A stretch of 64,000 bases of DNA from Gammaproteobacteria bacterium. GTDB taxonomy: Bacteria > Pseudomonadota > Gammaproteobacteria > GCA-001735895. A program made the position numbers and the translations under genes. Shown here piece after piece: positions 17,346-26,601 of this stretch (its first letter is position 1; each line of letters opens with the position of its first letter). The stretch is taken from positions 62,001-126,000 of the forward strand of contig JASJCI010000033.1 in assembly GCA_030066085.1 (NCBI GenBank), given 5' to 3'. The notes below the pieces were generated by a model, which searched no databases, was not told where the DNA came from, and was given only the letters and a program-made list of their open reading frames with translations.

Positions 17346-17849
17346 TCAGAACCCCTGCTTTTTCACGTTACGAATCCGCGCCTTGACCGACGGGGCTTCG
17401 TCGCGCAGCGCCAGTTCGAACAGCTGCTCCGCTTCGTCGCGATAGGCCGGGTAGCGCTTCGCGAGCTCGTAGAAACCGCCATAGGCCCAGGCCCTGACGA
17501 ACTTGTTGCCATCCTGCAGGCTGCTGCGCAGGAACGCCTCGACCTTGTCGCGCTCCGCGTCGCCGATATGCAGGTATAACAGGCTCTGCAGCAGGTGCAG
17601 CCTGGCTTCCCAGGCCTGCAGCCCGGGCGCAAGGTCGAGCAGTTGGGCGGTTTCCGCTGCGCTCAGCCTGCCGCCGAGCTGGAGGTGACGTTTCAGCAGC
17701 CAGCTGGCCCCGGTTTCGAGATCACGCCGGCGCGTCAACTCGACCGCGCTCGCGGCGAAACCGCTGACGCCCCGGTAGCGCAGGTAAACGGCCTCGATAT
17801 CGTCGGCCGATTTACCGTCCCACGCAAGAATCGCCTGTTCGAGGCTCAT
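17346..17849 (-). CDS. Hypothetical protein with HEAT-like helical repeats
   Basis: 167 residues, nearly all alpha-helical and soluble. The helix pairs (QAWEARLHLLQSLLYLHIG, KFVRAWAYGGFYELAKRYP, EAEQLFELALRDEAPSVKAR) suggest HEAT- or armadillo-like repeats for protein binding. There is no signal peptide. It lies 25 nt downstream of the next unknown gene and is probably co-transcribed with it. Confidence 0.6.
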   Translation of the reverse strand: MSLEQAILAWDGKSADDIEAVYLRYRGVSGFAASAVELTRRRDLETGASWLLKRHLQLGGRLSAAETAQLLDLAPGLQAWEARLHLLQSLLYLHIGDAERDKVEAFLRSSLQDGNKFVRAWAYGGFYELAKRYPAYRDEAEQLFELALRDEAPSVKARIRNVKKQGF

Positions 17850-17874
17850 GTCGATCTCCGGCCGCCGATAGGCT

Positions 17875-18228
17875 TCATGCCTTCAACCACTGCTGGTACT
17901 GCTGCCAGTCGGCATCGATGATCTGCTGTTCCTCAGCCGCGCCCATACCGCTGCCGCCACGTCGCAGGTAACCCGGATACTCCGCCAGTCCGAGCGTGTC
18001 GCGATAGTCGCGCACGGCGTTTTCCATTTCCCGCGCCAGTCGCTCGAGATTGCCGTTGGCCAGCTTCAGGGCTGCCAGCCGAACCCGCTCGATTTCCCGA
18101 TGCCAGGCTTCGCTGCCGTAGCGGTCGAGCAGCAAGCTCGCACGCGACCACTGGTCGGGCGTGAAATCCCGCCTGATCACGCGTTCGATATCTGCGTCGC
18201 TGACGTCGGGGGTCGGTTGCGAGGCCAT
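17875..18228 (-). CDS. Hypothetical helical protein
   Basis: 117 residues, soluble and mostly helical (HREIERVRLAALKLANGNLE, then LAREMENAVRDYRDTLGLAEYPGY). No family recognised. It starts at an ATG (18228) and is 25 nt upstream of the HEAT-like gene; the pair may act together. Confidence 0.6.
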   Translation of the reverse strand: MASQPTPDVSDADIERVIRRDFTPDQWSRASLLLDRYGSEAWHREIERVRLAALKLANGNLERLAREMENAVRDYRDTLGLAEYPGYLRRGGSGMGAAEEQQIIDADWQQYQQWLKA

Positions 18229-18318
18229 AAGCGCCGGGGTAGTAGACTGAGCGGGGCTAGTTTACGCCATCAACGGCGCTTTCGGAAAACCGGCCACGGA
18301 CGCCCGCCCGCTCGACAG

Positions 18319-19107
18319 TCAGGGATGATGATCGCCGATGCGCGCAAGCGGGGTAATGCCGACACCGCGCGCGTCGCAGTCAACGCGGCTTTCGACACCG
18401 TACACGTCGGCTATATTTTTCGCCGTCAGTACTTCGACCACCGGGCCGCTGCAGTGCAGCCGCCCGTGGTTGAGCAGGTAGAGCCGGTCGCAGAAGCGCG
18501 CCGCCAGGCCGAGATCGTGCAGCACGACGACGGTCGAGCGATCGCCGCGGGCATGCTCGCGCAGGATTTCCATCACGTGCAGCTGATGGTAGGGATCGAG
18601 CGCGGCCACCGGCTCGTCGGCGAAAATGAGCTCGGGGCCGGTAGCAAAAATACGCGCCAGCATGACCAGGGTCTGTTCGCCGCCGGACAGGGTCGTCACG
18701 ACACGATTGCGGTACGCCAGGGTTTCGGTCCTCGCCATCGCCTGCTCGATGTGTCGGCGGTCCTCGGCAGTTTCCGTCTGCCACCATTTCTGCAACGGGA
18801 TTCGGCCGAGTCCCACTACCTTTTCGACGCTGAACGGCCAGTCCGCCCTCGCTCCCTGCGCGAGGTAACCCAGGCGGCGCGCCCGCTCGTTCGAATCGAC
18901 CGCGGCCAGCAGCCTGTCGTCCAGTCGCACCTCGCCGGCGAAATTGCTCTCGATCCCGGTCAACAGCCTGAGCAGGCTGCTCTTGCCGGCACCGTTGGGA
19001 CCGATCAGGCCGATCATTTCACCCCTGCCGATGTCGATATCGATATCGGCGAGAATCTCGATCGCGTCGATGCGGTAATTCAGGTTGCTTCCGCTGAGCA
19101 GGCTCAT
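18319..19107 (-). CDS. ABC transporter ATP-binding protein, BtuD/FecE type
   Basis: 262 residues. Walker A GPNGAGKS at 36-43, signature TLSGGEQTLVMLARIFA, Walker B LIFADEPVAALD, followed by VVLHDLGLAARFCDRLYLL. It powers the FecCD-type permease encoded upstream, with which it shares an ATGA overlap. The substrate class is metal chelates: cobalamin, haem or siderophores. The signature LSGGE with T after Q differs slightly from the usual LSGGQ. Confidence 0.9.
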   Translation of the reverse strand: MSLLSGSNLNYRIDAIEILADIDIDIGRGEMIGLIGPNGAGKSSLLRLLTGIESNFAGEVRLDDRLLAAVDSNERARRLGYLAQGARADWPFSVEKVVGLGRIPLQKWWQTETAEDRRHIEQAMARTETLAYRNRVVTTLSGGEQTLVMLARIFATGPELIFADEPVAALDPYHQLHVMEILREHARGDRSTVVVLHDLGLAARFCDRLYLLNHGRLHCSGPVVEVLTAKNIADVYGVESRVDCDARGVGITPLARIGDHHP

Positions 19108-20108
19108 GACTGCAGGTTGCGCGATTTCAGGATCAGGAACAGGAAGAAAGGCGCGCCGATCAGCGACGTCACCACGCCGAGCTTCATTTCGCCGTTGGCC
19201 GCCAGCAGCTGCACCGCGATGTCCGCGGCGAGCAGCAGGATCGCACCGGCAACGGCGCTTGCGAGCAACAGCCGGCGCGGCTCGTAGCCGACTAACGGCC
19301 GCATCAGGTGCGGCACGACGAGGCCGACGAAACCGATGTTGCCGGCTACCGACACCGCTGCGCCGACACCGGCACTGACCCCCAGGATCAGGACCAGGCG
19401 CAGGCGGGCAACGTCGAAACCCAGCGAACGGGCGGTTTCTTCACCCAGCGTCAACGCGTTCAGGAAGCGCCCGCAGTACAGAATCATGAACCAGCCGAGC
19501 AGCATGAACGGCAACGCGACGTAGAGCTCGTCGACGCTGCGATTGGCTACCGAGCCGAGCAGCCAGAACACGACCTCCTGGATCGCGTAGGGGCTTTCGG
19601 CGAAGTTCAGCGCGAGCGCGATCAGGGCGCCCGCAATTGCATTGATCGCGATGCCGGCCAGGATCAGCGAGATGACCGATCGATTCTGCCCGGCGAGCAC
19701 GAACAGCACGGCTACCGCGGCCAGCGCACCAAGCAGGCCACCGAGCGGCAGGACCAGCCAGCTGGTGCCGGCCAGGCCGTAGTAAAACACGATCACGGCG
19801 CCGAGCGCGGCGCCGTTGGATACGCCGATGATGCCCGGTTCCGCCAGCGGGTTGCGCAGCAGGCCCTGCAGCGCGGCGCCGGCGATACCGAGCGTGGCGC
19901 CGATCACCAGCGCAAGCAGCGCACGCGGCAGGCGAATGTCGAACAGGATCAGCGTTGCAACCGACGTCCTCTCGCCGCGCCAGTCACGCAGCGCGTCCAG
20001 CAGGCCGACTTCCACCGGTCCCGCCTGCAGCGCGAGCAGGAATGCGCCCAGCAGCAACACCAGCAGCACGGCATGCAGCGCCGGGGCGGGCAGCGGGCGC
20101 AGCATCAT
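19104..20108 (-). CDS. FecCD/BtuC-type ABC permease
   Basis: 334 residues from the ATG at 20108, which overlaps the stop of the binding-protein gene as ATGA. About ten helices are visible, with family motifs LPRALLALVIGATLGIAGAALQGLLRNPLAEPGIIGVSNGA (quoted in part) and GFVGLVVPHLMRPLVG. It forms the membrane channel of an importer for a cobalamin-, haem- or siderophore-like chelate. A longer frame exists upstream but would overlap the binding protein by more than 50 nt. Confidence 0.9.
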   Translation of the reverse strand: MMLRPLPAPALHAVLLVLLLGAFLLALQAGPVEVGLLDALRDWRGERTSVATLILFDIRLPRALLALVIGATLGIAGAALQGLLRNPLAEPGIIGVSNGAALGAVIVFYYGLAGTSWLVLPLGGLLGALAAVAVLFVLAGQNRSVISLILAGIAINAIAGALIALALNFAESPYAIQEVVFWLLGSVANRSVDELYVALPFMLLGWFMILYCGRFLNALTLGEETARSLGFDVARLRLVLILGVSAGVGAAVSVAGNIGFVGLVVPHLMRPLVGYEPRRLLLASAVAGAILLLAADIAVQLLAANGEMKLGVVTSLIGAPFFLFLILKSRNLQS

Positions 20109-20935
20109 CGGCGCGCCGCCATCATTTCGATCGCCTCCGCAATCATTGGCCCGGCGCAAATCCGCAGGCGTAGCGGGATATCCAGCGATTCGCGCGCGCT
20201 TACCAGCTTGTCGAGCACGGGGTGGCCGACGTAGGCAGTCGCCAGCGAGGCCGGGCGCGACAGGTCACGATCGACCTGCAGCACGTCGGGGTCGGCGGCA
20301 ACCAGTCGTTCCAGGCTGAGCTGCTGGAAACCCTCGATGCCCATTTCGGCGGCGAGATTGCGGTAGCCGGCATGCGTGAAGATGTCGTGTTCGAGCGTGT
20401 TGGCACCCACGGTAAAACCGTTGGGCGCATAGGCGATGACGGTCTTTTGCGGACGGTCGGCATAACGCGCGCGGGTTTCTGCCAGCCGCGCGCGCAGCCG
20501 CGCAATGCTGTCGGCCGCGCGCTCCGGGTTACCGCTCCAGTCGCCGAACAGTTCGAGTACACGGTAGATATCCTCGATCGAACGCGCCTGCGGCAATTGC
20601 TCCACGCGGTAGCCGAGCTGGCGCAGGAACTTGGCCGTGTCCCAGGCCGTGAACTGGCTGGTTACGACGAGATCCGGCGCGTAGCGCACGATCTCTTCCA
20701 CCGCACCGTTGTTGAGCGGCAGGTCGCCGACCGCATCGATCATGTAGGACATCTGCGGATCCCGCGCCCACAGCGACAGTGACGCGATCTGCTCCCGCTC
20801 GGCCAGCAGCAGCGCGAGCTGATCGGTGCACAGGCCCATCGAAACGATGCGCTGCGGCCGTTCGGCCAGCGCGCTGCCGGGCAACGCCGGCAGCAGCGCC
20901 AGCAGCAGCACGGCGGATCGAATGAGCTGCGACAT
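20105..20935 (-). CDS. Periplasmic substrate-binding protein, BtuF/FecB type
   Basis: 276 residues from the ATG at 20935 with a signal peptide ending SALA (about residue 24). The mature part shows the class III binding-protein pattern: RIVSMGLCTDQLALLLAERE, SLWARDPQMSYM and VEEIVRYAPDLVVTSQF. The substrate could be cobalamin, haem or ferric siderophore. I found no B12-box-like element upstream, so cobalamin is not specially supported. First gene of a three-gene importer operon. Confidence 0.85.
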   Translation of the reverse strand: MSQLIRSAVLLLALLPALPGSALAERPQRIVSMGLCTDQLALLLAEREQIASLSLWARDPQMSYMIDAVGDLPLNNGAVEEIVRYAPDLVVTSQFTAWDTAKFLRQLGYRVEQLPQARSIEDIYRVLELFGDWSGNPERAADSIARLRARLAETRARYADRPQKTVIAYAPNGFTVGANTLEHDIFTHAGYRNLAAEMGIEGFQQLSLERLVAADPDVLQVDRDLSRPASLATAYVGHPVLDKLVSARESLDIPLRLRICAGPMIAEAIEMMAARR

Positions 20936-21248
20936 TAACAGGTTCCCCGGTTGTTCGGCGCTATTGTCCGGATAACACGGGGCCAGTAAAGCCCGCGTGC
21001 TCGCGCAGGTCGGGATCACGCCGCGCGCAGCGAGATTTCGCCGCCGCCATGGCGCCTGTGCGGCGATTTGGCCGACGGACGGTAGATTTGCGACTACAGG
21101 CGGTCGTGAGCCGACCGATATAGCAACTATGCTTAAGATCGCGCGCACAGAATTGTGATCTGGATCACGCTGCGGATCGCCCCCGCCAGGGCTTGCCGGC
21201 ACGCCAACCGCAGCGCGCGCACCACCAGCAGGCGGGCATGAGAAACAT
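20936..21248. other. 313-nt divergent intergenic region
   Basis: It separates the binding-protein gene (minus) and the DUF1631 gene (plus). It holds a CRP-like palindrome (21154-21169) nearer the DUF1631 side, and near the binding-protein start a possible stem that pairs GGCCCCG (20978-20984, minus) with the CGGGG of the ribosome binding site (20945-20949). I see no coding sequence in it. Confidence 0.6.
21154..21169 (+). promoter_or_regulatory. CRP/Vfr-like binding site
   Basis: TGTGATCTGGATCACG matches the CRP half-site pattern TGTGA-N6-TCACA at nine of ten key positions. It lies 80-95 nt upstream of the DUF1631 start, a plausible activator position. The match is direct; that a CRP homologue binds it is inference. 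Confidence 0.5.
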
Positions 21249-23753
21249 ATGACAGCACCCAAACTCAAGGTTGTAGAGAGCGGTAAGGCCACCCGGTCGG
21301 TTTACCATTCGATTCAGAAATTCTCCCTGGAAGGCCTCAACGACCTCATCCGGGTACTGATGGAAAGCGTCGACGACGCGCTGTTCGAGCTCTCCGACAA
21401 GGTCGACAACGACCGCGAGCGAAACCTTTACTTCGAGGCCATGCGCGAGGTTCGCCTGAAACGCGACGGCCTGCAGAAGAATTTTGATCACGCCATGCAC
21501 CGCCGCTTCGCGGCCTTCGCCAAGGGCAAAAAGCTCGCCACCGAAGTCGAAGACGAAACCGAACTGACGCTGGTCGAACTCGACGACCTCGAAGACAACA
21601 TCGCGATCGAGAACATGGTCTCGCGGGCACGCCCGCAGTACGAGGATTCATTGCTGGCAATCAGCGCTCGCCTCAAGGTCGTCCTCAAGCGCGAAGCAAT
21701 CGATGCCGACGACAATCCGCTGGATCCGCACGCCATCTGCGAGTGTTTCCACGAAGCATCGCAGCTGCTCGAAACCGATATCCAGATCAAGCTGATTTTC
21801 TACAAGCTGTTCGAGCGTTACGTGATGAACCGTCTCGGCCATTTTTACCAGGAGCTCAACGAGCTGTTCATCCGCAAGGGTGTGCTGCCCGAGTTCAAGG
21901 CCGACCAGGAGCGCATGGACCAGACCAGCCGCTTCATGGCCAACCGCATCCGGCCGACGGATCAAGCGGTTTCAGCACGCACGACGATGAGTCTCGGCGG
22001 CACGCCGGCGCCTAACGCAACCGCGGGTGGTGGCGATGGCGGCCTGTTCTCGACGCTTTCCCAGGCCGCGGCCGGAGGAGCCGGGGGTCCGGGCGGAGCG
22101 GGCGACGGCAGCGGTATCGCATTCGATGCCGGCGGCGGCGCTGTCGGTGGCGGTGCCGGTGGCGGCGTGGCTGGCGTCGGCGGTGGTGCAGGCGGCGGAG
22201 TAGCCGGTGCAGGCGGCGGAGTAACCGGTGCTGGCGGAGGAGTCGCCGGCGGTGCAGCCACGGGTGGCGTACCCGGTGCGTTCATCGCCGCGCTCAGCGA
22301 TCTGCAGCTGGCCAGCCTTTCCAGCCAGCCGGTGCTGGCGGTGGACCCGCAAAGTCTCAGGGTCGACACCCGGCAACAGCTGGCGACGTTCCGCGAAAGC
22401 AACCAGCACCAGGTCGACCGGGACGATAGCCAGACCATCGACGTCGTATCGATGCTGTTCGATTTCTTTTTCGACGACGAGGCACTGCCGGCACCGATCA
22501 AGGTACTGATCGGGCGCCTGCAAATTCCGATTCTCAAGGTTGCCATCCTCGACCGCGAGTTCTTCAACCAGAAGAAGCACCCCGCGCGGCGATTGCTCGA
22601 CAGTATCTCGCGCGCGGCCATGGGCTGGGGTGACGGTAACGAGGACGAGGCCGAACTGATTGTCAAGATCGAGGAAATCGTCAATTTCCTGATCAACGAA
22701 TTCGAGGAAGACGTCGAGGTATTCGACGAAGCGCGTATCGAGCTGGAGAACTTCCTCAATAGCGAAGCAAAGCAGAGCCAGCAAAACGAGGCGGGGCTGC
22801 ACCGGCGCGAACAGGCCCGCGACGAACAGATCGAGGGTGCGCAACAGGCGGCCGCGGATCTCGTGCACAAGCTCACCCACGGGCGCGAACTCAGTTTCGA
22901 GGTCAGCGACTTTCTCGAGACCACCTGGACCTCGGTGCTGTTCAATGCATACCTGTCGCTCGGCGAGGACTCCAACCACTGGCGCAACCTCAAGCGGATT
23001 TCGAGCACCTTCGTCTGGTCGCTCATTCCGAAACACAGCGAGGAGGAGCGGGTCAAGATCATCAAGACCATCCCGGCCCTGCTGCGCGCGCTGTCCAAGG
23101 GTATGGACCTGGTCCGCATCAGCACCGAGGTACAGAACCGTATCTTCCAGGTGCTCGCCAGCGAACACGCAAAGATCGTCAAGCAGACTTCGCGCAATAT
23201 CGTTACCCGCAAGGACGACCAGACGATCTGGCCCGGTGACGGCGGTGGCGAAAACGCTCCGGAATTCGATTTCTCCGCCAATGAAATCGGCCAGATAGAG
23301 GTCGAGGAGATCGCCGTCGACGACGACTCGCCGACGATCATCGATGTCACCGCGACCGCCGAGGTCATCAACGACCTCAACCGATTCAGCGCGGGCGTCA
23401 AGCAGGGCCAGATCCAGGTCGACGAAGAAATCGTGATCCACTCGGAAACCACCGAAGACGCGGATCTTGCGGGCGGTGAAGACGACGGGTTCATGGCCGA
23501 GGCGCTTGGCCTCGAAATCGGGGCATGGGTCGAATTCAATGAAACGGAAGGCAAGACGCAGATCGCACGTCTGTCGTGGAAATCCAACGTGACCGGGAAC
23601 TTCGTTTTCGTTAATCGCCAGGGACACAAGGTGCGCAACATGTCGGTGCAGGGTTACGCTAACGAACTGCGCGCAGGACGCGCCAGGAGTATCGAGACCT
23701 CCTCGGTCTTCGATCGCGCGATCTACACCATCATGTCGAAAATGAAGCACTAG
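21249..23753 (+). CDS. DUF1631 family protein with glycine-rich repeat linker
   Basis: 834 residues. The N-terminal helical DUF1631 part (1-250; YHSIQKFSLEGLNDLIRVLM) is followed by a glycine/alanine/valine linker (about 258-345) of near-repeats GAGGGVAG, then a long helical region (about 350-650) and an acidic segment. The C-terminal domain (about 750-834; GAWVEFNETEGKTQIARLSW, NFVFVNRQGHKVRNMS) resembles the PilZ-like barrel end of DUF1631 proteins. Function is unknown; related proteins have been connected to second-messenger signalling. It starts at an ATG (21249) and ends at a strong terminator. Confidence 0.85.
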   Translation: MTAPKLKVVESGKATRSVYHSIQKFSLEGLNDLIRVLMESVDDALFELSDKVDNDRERNLYFEAMREVRLKRDGLQKNFDHAMHRRFAAFAKGKKLATEVEDETELTLVELDDLEDNIAIENMVSRARPQYEDSLLAISARLKVVLKREAIDADDNPLDPHAICECFHEASQLLETDIQIKLIFYKLFERYVMNRLGHFYQELNELFIRKGVLPEFKADQERMDQTSRFMANRIRPTDQAVSARTTMSLGGTPAPNATAGGGDGGLFSTLSQAAAGGAGGPGGAGDGSGIAFDAGGGAVGGGAGGGVAGVGGGAGGGVAGAGGGVTGAGGGVAGGAATGGVPGAFIAALSDLQLASLSSQPVLAVDPQSLRVDTRQQLATFRESNQHQVDRDDSQTIDVVSMLFDFFFDDEALPAPIKVLIGRLQIPILKVAILDREFFNQKKHPARRLLDSISRAAMGWGDGNEDEAELIVKIEEIVNFLINEFEEDVEVFDEARIELENFLNSEAKQSQQNEAGLHRREQARDEQIEGAQQAAADLVHKLTHGRELSFEVSDFLETTWTSVLFNAYLSLGEDSNHWRNLKRISSTFVWSLIPKHSEEERVKIIKTIPALLRALSKGMDLVRISTEVQNRIFQVLASEHAKIVKQTSRNIVTRKDDQTIWPGDGGGENAPEFDFSANEIGQIEVEEIAVDDDSPTIIDVTATAEVINDLNRFSAGVKQGQIQVDEEIVIHSETTEDADLAGGEDDGFMAEALGLEIGAWVEFNETEGKTQIARLSWKSNVTGNFVFVNRQGHKVRNMSVQGYANELRAGRARSIETSSVFDRAIYTIMSKMKH
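22150..22262 (+). repeat. Short imperfect repeats encoding the Gly-rich linker
   Basis: Imperfect units of about 21-24 nt such as GCAGGCGGCGGAGTAGCCGG recur four to five times in frame and encode GAGGGVAG-type repeats. They keep the reading frame, so copy-number change would alter linker length without breaking the protein. Confidence 0.6.
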
Positions 23754-23777
23754 GAAAAAACCACGGCAGTTCCTTGG

Positions 23778-23828
23778 GGGCCGGCGGCTTTCGCCCCTCG
23801 TTCACGGTACCGCCGGCCCTTTTCTTTT
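23778..23828 (+). terminator. Rho-independent terminator after the DUF1631 gene
   Basis: A perfect 10-bp stem GGGCCGGCGG/CCGCCGGCCC with a 22-nt loop is followed by TTTTCTTTT. It lies 24 nt after the DUF1631 stop and before ogt. Confidence 0.8.
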
Positions 23829-23871
23829 GCCTGGGGTAAAATCGGGGATCCTTTGCGAAATTCTTGTCCCG

Positions 23872-24390
23872 ATGCAGGCATCCAGCCTCTCGTACACGCT
23901 GTTCGACAGCCCGCTCGGCCAGCTGCTGCTCGCCGGCAATGACGCCGGCCTGCACCTGGTCGGCTTTCCGCGCGGCAGCCGCAAGAAAGTGCCGCTTCCC
24001 GAATGGCGTCCCGATCCCACCCCTTTCGGCGAGGTCGAACGCCAGCTGGGGGCCTATTTTGCCGGCGAGTTGCGGGTTTTCGACCTGCCGCTGGTTTTTA
24101 CCGGCACGGAATTCCAGAACCAGGTGTGGCGGGCGCTGTGCGAGATTCCGTGGGGCGAAACCATATCCTACGCCGAGCTCGCGCGACGCGTCGGCCGACC
24201 CACGGCGAGTCGCGCGGTCGGCGCGGCCAACGGCGCCAACCCGCTGCCGATCGTCGCGCCCTGCCACCGGGTAATAGGCGCCGACGGTTCGCTGACGGGC
24301 TTCGGCGGCGGGCTCGACAGCAAGCGCTTGCTGCTGCAGCTCGAGGGCGCCCTGCCCACCGATCCACAGCTCGACCTGTTGCCACGCTGA
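23872..24390 (+). CDS. ogt: Methylated-DNA--protein-cysteine methyltransferase
   Basis: A suicide repair protein that removes alkyl groups from O6-alkylguanine. 172 residues from the ATG at 23872. Active-site motif PCHRVIG with acceptor C131, the helix-turn-helix region ISYAELARRVGRPTASRAVGAANGANP (in part) and the FQNQVWRAL segment. The length fits Ogt rather than Ada. I see no clear ribosome binding site, and the ATG follows closely after the upstream terminator. Confidence 0.93.
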   Translation: MQASSLSYTLFDSPLGQLLLAGNDAGLHLVGFPRGSRKKVPLPEWRPDPTPFGEVERQLGAYFAGELRVFDLPLVFTGTEFQNQVWRALCEIPWGETISYAELARRVGRPTASRAVGAANGANPLPIVAPCHRVIGADGSLTGFGGGLDSKRLLLQLEGALPTDPQLDLLPR

Positions 24391-24510
24391 TTACTGTTCG
24401 CGGAGCAGCGCACTATTCCCAACGGTATAGGCGCTCCCGAGCCGGGGATATGGCTTCGCCGACGCCGATGTCCTACTTTCGGCATTCGTTCAACCGAGCA
24501 AGGAATCGGC

Positions 24511-24897
24511 ATGTCCTATACCATCGACCGCGTCATCGAGGGCGCGGACATCGACGACATCGACAATCGGACCCGGGCGGCGCTGGCCGAGCACGGCTTC
24601 GGCGTACTGACCGAGATCGACGTGCAGGCGACGATGAAGAAGAAACTCGACGCCGACATGGATCCGTACCGGATCCTGGGCGCCTGTAACCCGGGCATGG
24701 CCAAACAGGCCATCGAGATGGAACCCAATATCGGCGCGATGCTGCCGTGTAACGTGATCCTGCGCAAGGTAGGCGGCGGCGTACAGGTCAGCGCCATCGA
24801 CCCGGTGGCGTCGATGATCGCGATCGAGAACGATGCGCTCAAGGGCGTCGCAACCCAGGTACGTTCGATGCTGGCCGACGTGGTCGCCGCTATCTGA
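24511..24897 (+). CDS. DUF302 family protein
   Basis: 128 residues, a single DUF302 domain: LAEHGFGVLTEIDVQATMKKK, YRILGACNPGMAKQAIEMEP, IGAMLPCNVILRK. No signal peptide, so cytoplasmic. The family function is unknown. An AAGGA lies about 8 nt before the ATG. Confidence 0.88.
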   Translation: MSYTIDRVIEGADIDDIDNRTRAALAEHGFGVLTEIDVQATMKKKLDADMDPYRILGACNPGMAKQAIEMEPNIGAMLPCNVILRKVGGGVQVSAIDPVASMIAIENDALKGVATQVRSMLADVVAAI

Positions 24898-24906
24898 CAG
24901 CGCGCG

Positions 24907-25725
24907 TCATGGCGCGCCTGACGGCGCGCGAATGCGCACGTCGTTGATCACGCTAATCAGCACGAAGCTGAGCAGCATCAACATGTACCAGGACGATATC
25001 TTGGCGAAGGGCACCAGCTCCCAGCTGCCGCTCTGGTTCGGGTAAATCCAGATATTGGCCCAGGTCGCGATGTTTTCCGCGATCCAGATGAACAATGCGA
25101 CGAGGAACCAGCCGAGCAACAGCGGCATGCGACGCGGCGTCCTGACCACGCGAAAGTAAATCGTCGTACGCCAGAACAGCATCACGGTGATCAGCAGCAG
25201 GCCCCAGCGCAAGTCGGGCATGAAGTGGTGGCTGAAAAAATTGAGGTAGATCGCGATCACCAGCCACACGGTCCAGACCTTCGGCGGGTAGTGCGAAAAC
25301 TCGAATTCGAAAATCCGCCAGATGCGCGCGATATAGCTGCCGACCGCACTGTACATGAAGCCGGTAAACAACGGCACGTTGCCGATACCGAACACGAAAT
25401 CCTCGGGATACACCCAGGAGCCGATGGCGTCCGAGGTCTTGAACAGCTCCATCACCGTGGCGACCGCATGAAAAACCACGATGACCAGCGCCTCGCGCAG
25501 CGTTTCCAGCCGCAACGCCAGCAGCACCAGCTGGAACAGCACCGCGGCGATAAAGATGAAATCGTAGCGATGCAGCCCCTCGATCGGGTACCACAGGCGA
25601 GTGCCGAGCATGATCGCCAGCATGAATCCGCCGAACAGGCAGGCGTAGGCCTGCTTGACGCCGAACAGCCAGAATTCGTGCAGGCCGTGCTTCAATCTAC
25701 CCCGATCAGACCGGTGGCGGTGCAC
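24907..25725 (-). CDS. DUF817 family membrane protein
   Basis: About 272 residues with eight or so hydrophobic helices and the conserved [10 protein letters not shown] and WAENIATW-type segments of DUF817 (here [14 protein letters not shown] and [13 protein letters not shown]). Function unknown. The frame opens at a GTG at 25725, overlapping the upstream gene by 20 nt; a later TTG near 25697 would give less overlap, so the start is uncertain. It converges on DUF302 with a 9-nt gap. Confidence 0.8.
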   Translation of the reverse strand: MHRHRSDRGRLKHGLHEFWLFGVKQAYACLFGGFMLAIMLGTRLWYPIEGLHRYDFIFIAAVLFQLVLLALRLETLREALVIVVFHAVATVMELFKTSDAIGSWVYPEDFVFGIGNVPLFTGFMYSAVGSYIARIWRIFEFEFSHYPPKVWTVWLVIAIYLNFFSHHFMPDLRWGLLLITVMLFWRTTIYFRVVRTPRRMPLLLGWFLVALFIWIAENIATWANIWIYPNQSGSWELVPFAKISSWYMLMLLSFVLISVINDVRIRAPSGAP

Positions 25726-26584
25726 ATACCTGGTCCCAGCCGTAGCGCCGGTCGATACCCCCGGTGTACTCGAAAATGTCCAGGATCGCGTCGAAAGCCG
25801 CCGGCGTGATTTCGACCTGCGGTGTCCAGCAGCCCAGCTGCTGGTAAACGCCGATACAGTGGGTCAGCGCGCGCGCATCGATAGCGGGAAAATAGCTTTG
25901 CACGGCAGCGGCTATCTCCGCCGCGGGCGCTTCGTTCAGATGTATCCGCGCAGCCGTGTAGGCGCGCGTGAAAGCCGCGGCGGCCGGGCTTTCGAGCCAT
26001 TCCAGCGAGGCGGCCAGGCTGGAAAAGGCGCAGGGGCCGATCTGCTCGCCGACGCGTGCCACCACGTGACCGACGCCATCGAGTTCCAGCTGCTGCGGGA
26101 AGGGCCCCTGCTGCTGCACGTAAGCGCCGTGCCCGCGGCGGAAAGCGAGGTCGATTTCATCCGCCCCGCCCGGGGTAATCGGCTGGATGCGATCATAGTC
26201 GATACCGGCACGGTAGCAGGCATAACGAAACATCGCGTTGGGCTGGCCGCCGCCGAACATGACGACCTCGGTGCCTTCGAGCTTGCGCCAGTCGAACTCC
26301 GGATCCGGATCGCGCGCGGTCAGGAAAAACCCGTCCATTTCGTTGATCTGCGCAAAGTGCCGGGGGTAGTCGGTTTCACCCTGCGCCAGCGCGTTGAAGG
26401 CCTGGCTCGGCGCGGTCTGCACCACCTGCGCGCTGCCATCCATGATCGAATCGGTGGCAGGTTTGCCTGCCGCGGAAATCGACCAGTCGAAATCCACGCC
26501 CTCCCGCCCGAGGAAACCGCCCGCCATCGTCAGGATCAGGGGCGTGTAAAACGCGGAAAAAAGGGTGAACTGGATATGGATCAC
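25706..26584 (-). CDS. NMT1/ABC-type substrate-binding-like protein without signal peptide
   Basis: About 292 residues from the GTG at 26584, which has GGAGAT upstream and lies 17 nt after the M14 peptidase stop. It has the two-lobe SsuA/THI5-like pattern: [42 protein letters not shown] and [24 protein letters not shown]. No signal peptide and no neighbouring ABC permease or ATPase are seen, which is odd for a transport protein. It may be a cytoplasmic ligand-binding enzyme or sensor. Substrate unknown. Confidence 0.7.
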   Translation of the reverse strand: MIHIQFTLFSAFYTPLILTMAGGFLGREGVDFDWSISAAGKPATDSIMDGSAQVVQTAPSQAFNALAQGETDYPRHFAQINEMDGFFLTARDPDPEFDWRKLEGTEVVMFGGGQPNAMFRYACYRAGIDYDRIQPITPGGADEIDLAFRRGHGAYVQQQGPFPQQLELDGVGHVVARVGEQIGPCAFSSLAASLEWLESPAAAAFTRAYTAARIHLNEAPAAEIAAAVQSYFPAIDARALTHCIGVYQQLGCWTPQVEITPAAFDAILDIFEYTGGIDRRYGWDQVCAPPPV

Positions 26585-26601
26585 GGTCGATCTCCAGGGA
26601 G

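Noticed and set aside
20936..21248. Cobalamin riboswitch upstream of the BtuF/FecB-type gene
   Set aside because: No B12-box-like sequence was found on the minus strand, so I did not call it; a covariance-model search would decide.
21972..23750. Open frames of about 560-590 codons on the minus strand opposite the DUF1631 gene
   Set aside because: Two overlapping antisense frames with low-complexity Ser/Arg or Asp/Leu composition; the plus strand encodes the recognisable family.
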